NCBI GenBank assembly: GCA_017591395.1
Contig: WEDG01004200.1
Location: forward strand, 1-64,000
Direction of reading: 5' to 3'
Length of the DNA: 64,000 nucleotides
DNA from: Schistocephalus solidus
Taxonomy: Eukaryota > Platyhelminthes > Cestoda > Diphyllobothriidea > Diphyllobothriidae
Shown here: piece by piece, positions 1 to 12,236 of the stretch
Layout: each line of letters begins with the position of its first letter
How positions within the stretch are numbered: position 1 is the stretch's first letter
Made by a program: the position numbers and the translations under genes
The notes under the pieces: generated by a model
Database searches by the model: none
What the model saw: only the letters and a program-made list of their open reading frames with translations
Told to the model about the DNA's origin: nothing

Positions 1-253
1 CATTTATTTATACTGCTCATAAAGTATACTACCGGGTCCATAGGCGCAAACAAACATTTGGAGCCCTATATTACCTCATTTAAATTAAGCATATAAAAAT
101 GAAAGCTTCTCCTTACGCGAAAAATATGCAGTTTGTAGTTTAGGAGCTCTTACTGCAGATGGGCCAACAGGCTAGGCTCCAAATTATTCATGAATCAAAA
201 AAATTTAAAACCAAATATTTACTTTATTTATTTATTGCCAGTTTACAGGCAAG

Positions 254-256
<3 letters not shown>

Positions 257-292
<36 letters not shown>
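257..292. repeat. (TA)18 microsatellite
   Basis: An uninterrupted TA dinucleotide run inside repeat D copy 1. The equivalent place in copy 2 (near 8725) lacks it, so it expanded after the copies split. Confidence 0.95.
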
Positions 293-295
<3 letters not shown>

Positions 296-546
296 TAGAG
301 GGTCAAGTTGACAGTGAAAATATGTACCTTTCTCCAATGTACATTTTGAAGAAGACGTATTTTATAGGAAATAGGGCACAAGAACGAATATTTTTATCCA
401 TGTTTTCCTTAAGGGCGTTAAAAATTATACGCAAACACAGTGTAAAAACGGAGTATAATTTTTACAGTGTAGATTTTCAAGCAAGCCGGATGTAGGCTTT
501 CATAAAAGCCGACAGCATCACGTGACTGAAATATAGGCTATAGGAT

Positions 547-965
547 AATTAATAATAATAATAGGTTTATTGATTTGGCACTGCTTGGCGCCGTCAAATC
601 CTTAGAACACAGGAAAAAACCTAAAACAAACTCATCTTTTCATTAAACACTTAAGCTTTGGTTTGTTTGTTTGCTTAAATAGCAGTGTTGAAATGACGAG
701 TTTGTTTTAAGTAAAAAAAACCTGTTTTCCAAGGTTTAGAAATAGCAAAAATGAAGTTAAAACAGCTATACAGAATGAAGATGAATGTATCAGGGAAATA
801 ATGTTTAGAGTCAAGACTAGTCTGTTATTGACGTTCGAGGGTATTCATTTGACAGAGGTAGAAACGTCTGCGGTCGATTCGAAGGGATAGGTACTTCCAA
901 TCAGATGCGAGCGCAGTCGATTCCGGTGTGGGGTCTGCCGAATAATTAGACTTAGTTGACTGATT
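547..965 (-). mobile_element. Probable 5'-truncated LINE 3' end
   Basis: This segment interrupts repeat D relative to copy 2, where the flanks are contiguous near 11165. Its left edge is an ATA/AAT microsatellite, which on the minus strand forms a (TTA)n tail after AGTGCCAAATCAATAAACC. A short A/T-rich tail on a truncated insert is typical of CR1/RTE-type LINEs. No protein match is visible. Confidence 0.4.
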
Positions 966-1665
966 GCTAAATATTAACACTGTACTTAAATAGCATTTTC
1001 TAGTCGAAAATACTTCTCAGAATTTAGGCTATCCCTTCATGCAAAAGCACATTTACCATCATTTCCTATCATTTTATGAGGAAAAGGCTCTTGATTATCA
1101 TTGTTAGAAGAGATTTAAAAAGCCTTCATATCAACCACTTTACTTCCAGGAAATATTCACTCTGGGGTAATATACATTGCTCGTACTCTACGTTATTACT
1201 TTATGAGTTTTATCACTTCCATAGTCACTTCTTAAAAGATTCTGTGCTTACACAATTCTAAAAAAGTATTTCGAAATTATTTACATATTTCCATGATGTT
1301 GCATCTCGAGGGAGGGCTAATTGGAATAGATCTGTAGGCCGGAAATATCACGAAGTGGTGAACATTAAAATTGCACATAATGCTGCGGGCTATGGGCGCC
1401 TTCAATGTCATAAAAAGAGCTCGTTTTAATTCTTATTGTGTTATTTTTTAAATACCTTTGGAATAGCTATTTGCAACTTCAGTTGTTTTTAGTTCTGAAC
1501 TGAACTGAACTGAAACCTGACGATGCTGCTTCCTTAAAAATACGGACACATGCCAAATTCCAATTACTTGTTCTTCAGTTCCCTCAATTTTGTATTGTAT
1601 TTCTGAATCCTAGCCAGGCTGATCTTTCTTGTAATATGAGTGGGGCCTCATTTGCTTAATTATAA

Positions 1666-1818
<153 letters not shown>

Positions 1819-2522
1819 TAATTAAATAAATAAATAAATTGTATATTTAAAGGCCCAGAGAGCCCTGTCATTTCAAACTTAGTATCGCGGTATAAATAAA
1901 TACAAAGTGGATAATTGCTGCACTATGTGAGCAGCCATATTAACAGCAGAAATGAACAATATGGTAGGCATATCCGATTCAGAACGATTTGCCATTTTTA
2001 AAACAATAGTCAACCATCTTAAACATAAACGTTGAACTAGAAAACAAGTAGTAAAAAAACTTCTACGGTCAAATCGGAGGCGGAGTTCAGCGAGCCGCCA
2101 ATATAAAAAAAAATTGGAAAAAAACTGCTTCACTTAAAAAGTTATAGCTAGATGCAATGGGATAGTGCTGTGATGTTGCTGACAACGTATGAGGGTTCGG
2201 AACGCTCCTTGTCGTGTGGAGATAATATAGCAGTCAGAGCTACTGTTTGTAACCACCAGTGGAGGTGAGAAAGGACGAATTCATCGTGGACACTAGGGTC
2301 AAAACGAAGAGAGGACAGTAGAGGTCATGAGATCATCATCGATATGCAACCTTGCCGACTGCATAGTCCACCATTCAAAGAGGCAAAACCATCAGAACCC
2401 GCCTTGATCCTCAACTGAACCTGGAGACCATCGTCGGGGTCGCAAAAGCGGAGGAAAATACCAATAATGTCAAGACTTGGCGATGCTAGTTTAAAAGGAG
2501 GGGGAAGAAAAAGTGAATGCAA

Positions 2523-2618
2523 AGATTGACTCTGCAGAAGATGATGGACATATAATAAGAGACCAATATAAGATTGACTCTGCAGAGGATGATGGACACA
2601 TAATAAGAGACCAATATA
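2523..2618. repeat. 48-bp tandem duplication in L1 3' region
   Basis: Two adjacent 48-bp units (2523-2570 and 2571-2618) differ at about two bases. L3 carries one unit at the corresponding site (about 13810-13857), so the duplication is private to L1. Confidence 0.85.
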
Positions 2619-3015
2619 ATATCAAGGGAGCTGCCTCAAATACCAGGAGGACCCTTTTAGAAATCCAAAAGTTGCGAGTTAGGGAAGGAAAAAGACAATA
2701 AGGACTTTATATCTTCCGAAGTTAAATGTTTGCGTAACTTTGTTTTGAAAAAAGCTAATGTGGACGACAACCTAATTTGCAGTGGAAGATTATTCCAGAT
2801 GAAACCATATTTGGAGGCAAAAAACTGAGAATGGTTAGTTGTGGAGCTAAGAGGTGGTGAAATGATCATGGAGGAGTAACGAGTGGCATAGGGTCGATTG
2901 ACCGGAGTGAGAGCGTTAATTCGTGGGAGATTTGGACTGAGTGAACGCGAAACAGGAAGCAGCGACCGGCTTCGAGTCTTCTAACCCACTGAAATTTAAT
3001 GTTTGCTAACTGGCA

Positions 3016-4450
3016 TCAATCCGTATAAGAGATACTGGATCCAGGAAGAGAAAATAGTCTTCGAGTAAAAATCTTCATAACCTTTCCAAACTTACTGCGG
3101 TCAGAGGCGTTCATCAGCTTAAATAGGGGACAGCAGTATTCTAGAAAAGGAAGAACAAACATGCGGTACAGGTCAAACTTTATTTCCGGACGGAAGAAAT
3201 TATGCGATATTAAACCACATATCTGTGCAGCCTTTGCAGAAATTCGATCTGCATGAGGCGATAATGCTAGCTTGTTCGTGTAACTTAGACCTAAGTTTTT
3301 TAAGGTTGATCGTTCTAAAAGTGTACTATTTTGAAATACGAGGGGTCCAGGAAGCTTAGCGGGGCCAAAACACATAAAACCACTCTTGGATGAAGAAAAC
3401 TCCATCTGCCAAGTACAGCTCCAACATGAGAGCATAAGTAGATCAGTGTTGATTTTATCCACGCAACTATTGGCAGTGTCTTTAGAAAATAAATAAATAC
3501 ACTTGAGATCGTCAGCGTAAACGAAATTTTGTGAATTTGTGAGTAAAGCTGAAATTTCGTTTATGGAAAGAATAAAGAGAAGGGGACCTAGAACCGTGCC
3601 TTGAAAAACGCCACTCGTGATCGGTTAAGGCGTCAAGTTGCTATTACATACTAAGACCTTCTGGCTGCGGTTAGACAAGTAGGAACTAATGAAGTCAAGG
3701 AGATGAGGCCGGATGCCGATGACTACCAGTTTTACGATAAGACGTCTGTTTGGTACCTTGTCAAAGGCTTTGCTCAAGTCAAAGTATATCACAACCACTG
3801 ACGGTTGTTCATTATGAAGGGAAGTGACGACGTTTTGAAAATCTAAATGACACACTTCGCATGATCTCCCAGGTAGAAAACCATATTGCGAGTCGCTTAA
3901 AAGCTTATTTTCTTGGCAAAAGTCGAGAATTTGATTAAAAATATTTTTTCCAAGAAGTTTTGGTAGAGCCGGGGATTTGTGAACGCCTCGATAATTATTT
4001 ACGTCCGAACGAGATCCGGACTTGAAGACAGGAAGAATAATAGGTGTCTTCCATGAGCCAGGAAAAAATCCGTTTAAAAGATAAACTGAGATTTCATGGC
4101 TAAGCAATCGGGGAAAGCTCGGCACTCTCTTAATAACTGAGTTTGGAACTTCCGTCAGTCCCAGAAGAGTGCGAGTATTTCAGACCCATTATTTGCTTAC
4201 GAATTAGTTCTATGGAGAAATCAATGGTACTGATAACATTAAATGAGGATGCCTGAAACGTCGGAACCGGTTCAGATTCCATCGTAGGATTATTCACAAA
4301 GAATACACTAAACAATTCTGCCTTCTCAGAGTCTTCGAGAACGAATTTCTTAGTTTCATTAAGTAATGGAGGTATTTCATAACCTCGTTTAGAGCAGGCT
4401 CGAGGGCGGAACAGTTGAGCAACAGTTTTTGCAGAGTTTGGCTCGCTGAG
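3016..4450 (-). pseudogene. LINE reverse transcriptase (L1), broken
   Basis: Reads on the minus strand from the endonuclease-RT linker (DSEKAELFSVFF) through FPGSWKTPIILPVFKSG, the RT palm motif YFDLSKAFDKVPNRR, GVFQGTVLGPLLF, and YADD at about 3515-3530, to the C-terminal FTRRLFSLPGS. A TAA near 3625 replaces the CAA found at the same place in L3. The frame also shifts near 4130. The catalytic YADD is intact, but there is no continuous ORF. RT copies element RNA at nicked chromosomal targets. The clade (CR1/jockey) is inferred from the motifs. Confidence 0.8.
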
Positions 4451-4455
4451 TGCGC

Positions 4456-7400
4456 TCGTGGCCATCCTAACGGTAATTTTGGTTGAAATCATGATTTCAT
4501 GGTTTACTAGTCCTTTCATTTTTCACCTATATGATGCTTAAATGAGTATATTTTTAGTCTACCTGCAGTCATTTCAAACCTCCATTACCACCCCCGCCGC
4601 AACAACCACCACCCCCAGCTTGCTGAATCGGTTCCTATCTTCTTAAGCACATCTAATTTGATAAGTATCTGAAATTTCTCCAAAGAAACCGCATTGAACT
4701 TGTTGGTGATCTACTTTATCGTTGGTACTACACATTCACTACCGCAGTTTGTAACTCGATTGTCTTACGAACGACGCAAGTTACTTGGTATCACGCCTCA
4801 GTATCTTCCTAGTCGTTTTCTTACGTGCTTTCAGTCGACTAGGGCATATCCAAACATGGTGTTTGGCTGGCAACATCAGCATCAACAGCAACATCAACCC
4901 GACGTTTGCTTATCCGTGTTCGCCGTTTTTACGAGGATAATGTGTCCAGTCAGTTTGGGTCCTCAGCTTCTTCGATACTATGATTTAACATAATGATTAT
5001 GGTTATTTTTCTGATAGGAATGGATGCGAGAGCATTTTACTCTTTATTCTATGACTTCTGGGAACAGTAAATGCAGCAACTCGTGGTCAATTACTATTTT
5101 AATATTGCATAATAAAGTAGGAACCATGTTTTCTAGCCTTTCATTGTTACAGCACGGAGAACTAACTAATGGCACAGTTTGACTTGATACTCAGTGCCCA
5201 CCGTGGCTCCTTGGCATTGGTTTCAGGGCACAGCTGACTGTTGATATTATTGAGTCCAGAATCAACCATTCCAGTTTCGCTTTTCGATAAGACTCCTCGG
5301 TTGACCGCTGGGGGTGAATATTGGATGGGCGTTTTACCTGTCCATGAGGTTAAATCTTTTCACTGTCGCTTCTGCGGTACATTTACTAAGCATTTAGTGG
5401 ACATTCATAGGGTCTTTGCCGTTTTATTTAGTGTTATTTGCACAGACAGACATTATGTACACCTAAAAGTTGAATCTCCTTGGATGACCCACATTTTCGC
5501 TTTTCTTAAGAAATCTGTTTATCTAAGAAAGGAAAAAGTTATTGTTAGAAGGATTTTGCCTTTTCATTTACTTGGAGGTTATTTATTATTGGCTTGGTGT
5601 TTAGATGGGTGCATTCACACTGATTTCGGCTTGTTAAATGATTTCTCCTTAATTAAGGCATACTTCGTACGCTAGGTCTCATAGCGTACTTATGGTGGGG
5701 GCTTTCTTAGTGAGAAATCGCCAGGGCTGTGTAGTACGAGGTACCGACGTCGTGTGTGATGTTTCGGTGGCAGGTTAAACGTTCTTCTGCAAATAAGAAT
5801 GGATCGCGTGTGTGCATTTTCGAAGGCAAAAACGACGAATGGGCTTCTTCGTTCGTTTCACCAAACAGCTCTGATTTATAGTTTTCTAACGCACTCGCAG
5901 GGGTCCTATCTTTGTGGTGTATTTTATCCACGATGTATTAAAAGTATTGCAGCTGCGTTTTCCCCTTTCTACTTTCTAATTTTGCCTTGCCCTCGAGGCA
6001 GGCATGCACTTATTTGTTTGGTAAACCTACTGAACTGATGACCAGCCCACTACTGTGCTCAGTTTTTTGTTACCTACACGTTTCCTGTATAAATGTTTGC
6101 TCTACGGTACAGACTCACCGACTTACCACTTCAATACGAGTACTTTAAGAGCAATTATTTTGACACGATACTTAACCCTGCCGTCGTTCGGAGTAGCCTC
6201 ATGCCCTCCTACATAATTATTTATTCATGAGCTATGCGCTCCGCGTCCGAAATGCATGGTTATGTCTCACGAAAGTGCATGGTTTTTGGAAGCTATGCTT
6301 AATTTACTCAATTTGTTTGCGAATATGCGTAAACATATGGGGAAGTGAATAAAACTCAGCATGAGGATGCACGTCCGAGAACTGATTTTTGCTCCGGCCT
6401 GTCTAGGTAATCAGTGGCAGTTTGTATGCTCTTTTTCGTCATGTGGCGTTGTCAGTCCTTCCAACTTTGACGCGAGCCCACAGCCGATAGGACTTATGCT
6501 TGTACTATTTTGAGCCATTTTGAAGAACGTCATGAAATACGCGATCTATTAAAGCAACTTAAAGTGCTCAACTTGGGTCTATAGGCGCAGACTTAAATGT
6601 GATATGAATATTTGGGCCGAAGTCAAATATCAACTGTTGTATAACTGCGTAGTATTCACAAGCTGCCAATCGGCAGTAAGTACCTGTGTTACCATTATTT
6701 TGAATAACTTCATAGGGTTGCGAATTACTTTTCGTTGTCTTCTCAAAGTATGGCCCTTTGCGTTTAAAAACAGTCACCGTTTTTAATTTGCCCGTTCAAA
6801 ATCTCTCTTCTGGTACACATAATTCCAAAAAAATCGCATTAAAAGCAACACATTGAAAAGGTGCTTCAAGAACTCATCCTTCTACTACCTTTTCGCCTCC
6901 TGAATCTCTAGCAAATCCTTGAATTTCTCCTCACTTGTCATTTAAGTAGACCTTTAACCAAGCAGAACTCTTTGCGCTGCACGTTATGGCCGCCAATTAC
7001 CACGGCTGAAATCGGACTTGTGGCGTGGCTGATCAGCGAAATGCCTTAGAAGCCAGTGTGACGATATATGCAGAGGCATCTTGCAAACCTTTACCCAGCT
7101 GCAAACGCATGTTGAAAGTTGGCCTGTTTAAACTTCTTATCTTGTTGTTGGGCAGGTTGTTGCTGTTTCGAGTGCCATTGGCCCTACAAACGTCAATTCA
7201 GAACGCAAAAATGGGGCAATCTTATGTAGTATAGTTTATTGTATCCTTTCGAAGATCTAACAGTACAGTTTTGCCCGCAGTCAAGAAGTATTTACTAGGC
7301 TAGATAAATTGACATGGTTTTGGTTTGTGTTTCAAATCTTACGTACTAGCCTATCACTAAAAAGCAGGATTTCTATTTATGTTTGACTAATGTCCTAATA

Positions 7401-8080
7401 ATCATGATCGATCGCACATAATAATCTATTAAGAGCCACTGATGAACCGTGGCACTCCGATGCGTAGGTCAGCAAAACACCTGTTAGAACTTTTAGTTGG
7501 TAGGTTGAACTTTTGAGAATTTTACGTTCTATGATTTTCACGCTACAAATTGTGGAATAGAACATCAAATTTTCCTTAACCAATGCCAATCTTCAGTTAT
7601 GCTTAGCCGAGTTCTTGGGTCCTGAATCCGGTGGGGCTGTTGGGGCTGTGTTTTATCTTTCACAAATATTTTGTGCTGCACTCTACATCTCTGGTTTCGC
7701 CGAGGCAAAGGAGGCAAATTTTGGAGCTGGAGGTGCCTTTATTTCTTAATTCCCACCAATTGTGTTATGAAACATTTCGATTTATAGACTTGGCGAATGT
7801 ATAACCGCTAGTGTAATTCGGCGAGGTTATAGCCATCCTATCAAATCCTTAAAATTAAAAAACGTTGATTACTCGGTTATAGTTGTTTTCACCATATTCC
7901 ATGCATATCTTAGAGAATCTGTGTTCGAAAATCATTTTACTGTACTTCCAGTTAACATACGTCTCTAGGTGAGGTTGCGTTACTGACAAGCCTGGAAAAT
8001 GATGTCATGTTATTGTAGGTCACGGGCAAGTATTTGCTTAAAATCCTTCCAATTTTCTCTTATTGATGTCTCCCTATTTA
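4456..8080. other. Unassigned intergenic DNA
   Basis: AT-rich sequence with short chance ORFs. The longest, 5241-5675 (+, 144 codons), has no domain, no homologous frame nearby and no splice context. A short C-rich patch lies at about 4585-4620. I see no gene or recognised repeat here. Confidence 0.5.
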
Positions 8081-8853
8081 AATATTATATGTGGTAGGTG
8101 TGTTACGTCACGGAATGTAAACTGAAATTCTGAAATGTGTTTTCAATTTGAAAAGATTAGTTAATTATAGTTTTTATATTTATTATCGTACAGCATGGTA
8201 CTAAGTTATTTCATTCACGTCACGATGCCGGCTTTTGAACAAGCTTTCCTTTGGTCGCCTTATAAATGCACTCTTTAATGACTGTTTAAATATTATACCC
8301 TTTTTTAATTGAATTTCAGTATTCTAGTCAATAAAATATAATTCATAGAAAACATGCAACAAATATTCTCCGTTCAAATCATTTGATAGAAAATAGCGTC
8401 TTCTCCAGACTTTATGCTTGAAGAAAAGGCATCTTTCTATTTCATTAAGTTTTTTTTTACTAGGAGTTTTTTAAGACCTTTAAATGTAAATTCATAAAGC
8501 ATAATAAATTTCCATTTATTAATACTGCTAATAAAGTATACTATCGGGTCCACAGTCACAAATAAACTTAAGTAGTCCTATATTACCTCTTTTAAATTAA
8601 GCACATAAAATGTAAGCTTCTCCTTACGCGGAAAATATTCAGCTTGTAGTTTTAGAGCTCTTACTTCAAATGTACCAGCAGGTTAGGTTCCAAAATATTC
8701 ATGAATCAAGAAGTTTTAAACCAAATATGCACCTTCCTCCAGTATAAATTTTGAAGGCATATTTTATAGGAAATGAGCACAAGAACGAATATTTCTATCC
8801 ATGTTTTCCACGAGGGCGTTAAAAATCATTAGCATAAATAGTTTTTTACTAAT
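8081..8853 (+). repeat. Repeat D copy 2, left part
   Basis: Aligns with 53.1-54.0 kb (GATGCCGGCTTTTGAACAAG-like block, then a block ending in TTAAGACCTTTAAATG) and from about 8510 with the start of the window. Interrupted at 8854 by LINE L2. The last ten bases (8844-8853) are one copy of the L2 target duplication. Confidence 0.65.
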
Positions 8854-9842
8854 GATATAGATATATTGATTGATCTTTTATTTGACTACTCGAAAAATTC
8901 CCTGAGTACTCGAAAATTGGATAAAAATAAATAAAAAAGAGTGTGAAATCATGTGCAGTTAAGCTTCGAATAGCGGGCCAGCTATTGGCGTTGACAATTG
9001 ACACAAATCAGTATGGTCATAAAATAAGATAAAAGAGCAGGCAGTGAAAAGGCTTCTTACACAATTTTTATAAAATGGCGTTTGTGGGATTTTAACTAGA
9101 AAACTCTATCGTTCATGAGTGAGAAAAATACGCGTTAGGTAGGACCTACATGCTGCTGAGAGCGTTTGGGAGTTCAAAATGCTCCTCGTCGTGAGAAAAG
9201 TCGTGTAAGCACAGAGGCTAATTACTAGCACCGCAGGTGTGATCTCAATGCTTATCGACTGGCTATAAGCTTAACTGACAAGGATGCTGGACAGGGGAAA
9301 CCTTCGCAGGCATCATCCGTTCGCTTAGGGTTGAACGAGTAAAGGACCGTAGAGCTCGTGATGGTCATGCTAGAATTGCCAGAGCAGTTACCAAGATACT
9401 CTCATTGCTGATTTCGCAGACCAGCAACAGAAGAATCCGAAAGCCACCGTCAACAGTCTATGTAGGGTAAACACTGCGACACTGCTCCACGAGGGCATAT
9501 GAAGCAGCATGGTAGGTTGCTTCCGAGCGTAGTACGAAAGGAAATTGGGAGATCCAGTAATTGAGTAATAAGAAGTCATCGAAATGCCCTCTGGGGTGCT
9601 AGTTGTCATGATAATCGATGATGAATCTGAGGCCTGTACAGCTCAGTATTCAGAGTCTAATTCTGATGATCGGCATTTGAAATGGATGTGCTTTACAATG
9701 AGTGCACAATATGGCCCAATTGTTTGGCGATCATTTTGCGGAGGCATGGGTTATGAAGACATCATATTTCGTGAGGGAAATGATGCATGAAATATATAAT
9801 TTAGAGACGGTCTTCTAAATTTCCGATGGTACTTTCTCGGTG

Positions 9843-10942
9843 TCATGGAAAAAAGCTGCTTGGGAAGGAGGAGGAAAATAAAAGGTTCATTGAATCAGTG
9901 TTAATATAAATGTGCAGTCTTTGCTTAAAAGTAGACAGGTTATTTGATATCCTTGTATCAATTGTCAGGTTATTCCAAAGAACGCAATACCTGGAAGCAA
10001 AGAACAGAACCGTTTTTATGTGGAGGATATAGGAGGAGGTATCATCAGGGAAGAATAACATAGGTTGTAAGGATGACTAGCGGGGAAAGGGCTACAATTC
10101 GGTGAATATTTGAACTGAACCGGAAAAGGAGGCAGAAGTGATCTTCCAGTTTCCGAGCCCAAAGCAATTTTAGGTTAGTTAGCTGGCACTAAGTTGAGTA
10201 GTAGGTATTTGAAAGTGTCGGAGGTTAGAGTGTCGGAGTTGAATGTCTTTGGACATTTCCAAATTTAGAGCATCTAGAATCGGCCATTAAACCAAATAAT
10301 GGACAGCAATGTTCATGAATGGGAAGGACAAACGTTTGATAATGGATTAATTCAATTTCAGGCAGATAGAAATTATACAAGATACAGCCATAATTCTGGA
10401 CAGCATTGGCCGTAATTCTATCAGCATAAGGTGACAAATCTAAATTATTAGGAAGCTTAAACCTAAAGCCTTGATGATGCATCATTCAGTCATAGGGGTG
10501 CCTTGAAAAAGAACTGGATTTGGTAGGCTGTCAAGTCCGAAGCAAATGTAACGACACCTAGAAGGTGAGAATTCCATTTTTCATGTTCAGCACCACGCGG
10601 AAAGAGTATGCTTGTCTGCATGGATTTCTTCTAAGCATCGTTGGGCCGAAGATTCGGAGTATAATTATACGCATTTAAGATCGTCCACATAAATAAAAGA
10701 TGGAGAGTGTTTAACCGCGGATGAAATATCATGAATGTAAAGCAAAAACAAAAGAGGACCCGGCGCGGTGCCTTGAAGGACTCCGCTTATATAAAGGGTC
10801 TTAGCTGAAAATAAGGACCCCACTAAGACCTTTTGTTTTTGATTAGTTAGATAGGACGTAATAAAATCCGTAAGGGGACTACGAAGTCCCAAATCTTCTA
10901 AGTTAACTATAAGTTTCCTATGAGGCACTTTATCCAAGGCCT
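9843..10942 (-). pseudogene. LINE reverse transcriptase fragment (L2)
   Basis: Minus strand. DKVPHRKLIVNLEDLG follows the palm motif; then GVLQGTAPGPLLFLLYIHDI and the catalytic YVDD at about 10665-10690, a degraded thumb region (10225-10485), and the C-terminal block with RYCVLWNNL near 9960-9995. Several frameshifts divide it. It is cut at the inversion junction inside the palm motif. Closest to L5/L6 in motif wording. Confidence 0.75.
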
Positions 10943-11049
10943 CGCTACGATTTTAAACTTTTGTCCACCCAGATTTCAGCCTATCCTAGATACCATTAAT
11001 TTTTCTTATTGGTCCCAGCTTGTCCGTTCTTCAACTAGAGACAAGCATA
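10943..11049 (+). pseudogene. Inverted LINE endonuclease fragment (L2)
   Basis: Plus strand reads RFQPILDTINFSYWSQLVRS and further to a DKHILLILI-like end, matching the endonuclease segment DTINFSNMSQLVRS of L5 (near 19850, minus strand). It lies in the opposite direction to the adjacent RT fragment and ends at the target duplication. Confidence 0.75.
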
Positions 11050-12236
11050 TTTTACTAATACTAATTGAGTATTATTTTTACAGTGTGAATTTTCAAGCCA
11101 GTCCGATGTAGGCTTTCTTGAAATTCGACATCCTCACGTGACTGAAATATACGCTGTAGGATAATTAATATTACAACTGTACTTAAGTAAAAAAATTCTA
11201 GTCGAAAATACTTCTTAGAATTTTGGCTATTCCTTCATGCAAAAGCACTTTACTTGCAGGAAATATTCTCTCTGTGGTATAATAATTGTTCGTAATGTAC
11301 GTTATTACGCTATGCGTTTGTTCACTTCCATAATCACTTCTTTAAAGTTTCTGTTCTTACACAATCCGTAAAAAAACTTCGAACTTATTTAAAAATTTGC
11401 TTCCATATATCTGTAGGTAAGCTAAACGAATCTGTGGAAATCACACGAAGCTGCAATCAGTAAAACTGTATATGATGTTGCGAGTTATGGGCGCCTTAAA
11501 TGTCATGAAAAGAGCTGGCTTTCATCCAAATCGCGTTATTTTTGAAATACCTTTGGAATAGTTTTGTTGCAACTGACAACATTCACGGTCCTATTGATCG
11601 TTTCATAGCTTTCTAGATGGTTTATTGCCATTGATGAAGTTATGTTGAACGTTTTCACCAGTTGTTAATTCATTTCCACATGATGCATCGTTATCTTAAT
11701 TGCCAACAGGCACACTGCGGCAGTGGCAAAATACTCCTGTTAAAGCGGACACATTATGAACATACAGGTCCATTGTTTAATTCTATAGCGTGTTTTCCTT
11801 ACTTCAGTTTTCTTTAACAGACATTGTTACTTTCTTTCATATACTGCACCTATATATTTCACACGTTTTGATTAATCTTTGTCAAATTTTGTATACCCAG
11901 ACGATAGTGTTTTCTAAAAGTTTCGGCCGTATGCCAAATCCCAATTACTTGTGCTTTAGTTCCATCGATTGTGTATTCTAGTTATGAATCCAAGCCAGGC
12001 TGATCTTCTTGTGATATGAGTGGAGCCTCATTTGTTTAATTTTAACACAAGAAATTTGTCTCCTGCATCTCAGGTGTTGTTGTCGATGGAGGTCATCCAG
12101 GCATAAGCTACTGGTGGGACTACCTTTATGCAAGCTGTGTTAACGCCGTTTGTCTTGTAATCCTCATAATTGGTCGTCGGAGGTTCACTAGAACAAACGT
12201 GGCCATCCTTACGGTAATTTTCGTTGAATATTTTCA
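11050..12236 (+). repeat. Repeat D copy 2, right part
   Basis: Resumes copy 1 sequence (451-545, then 970-1822) right after L2. It continues across the site where copy 1 is split by L1, reading GAACAAACGTGGCCATCC without a break, and stops at L3 about 40 bp further on. Confidence 0.7.

Larger units (their letters stand above)
1823..4455 (-). mobile_element. CR1/jockey-like LINE copy L1, 5'-truncated
   Basis: A minus-strand non-LTR retrotransposon lacking ORF1 and the endonuclease. The 3' end is a TTTA-type tail at about 1823-1850, preceded by the 3' untranslated region shared in inverted form with L3 (compare 1860-2160 with 14340-14520). The body holds a decayed reverse transcriptase. The element interrupts repeat D: the sequence after its right edge (about 4456-4490) matches 12201-12235, which in copy 2 directly follows the segment matching 1690-1822. 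Confidence 0.8.
8854..11049 (-). mobile_element. CR1-like LINE copy L2 with 5' inversion
   Basis: The minus-strand RT part (to about 10942) abuts an endonuclease fragment on the plus strand (about 10943-11049), the pattern left by twin-primed insertion. TTTTACTAAT occurs exactly at both borders (8844-8853 and 11050-11059), an apparent 10-bp target-site duplication. Outside it, repeat D continues on both sides. The 3' region (8854-9840) is untranslated, with no coding content beyond chance ORFs. Confidence 0.8.

Noticed and set aside
5241..5675. 144-codon plus-strand ORF with a few Cys and His residues
   Set aside because: Spacing does not fit a zinc finger, no domain is recognised, and neighbouring sequence gives no splice or promoter support. 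A chance ORF is more likely.
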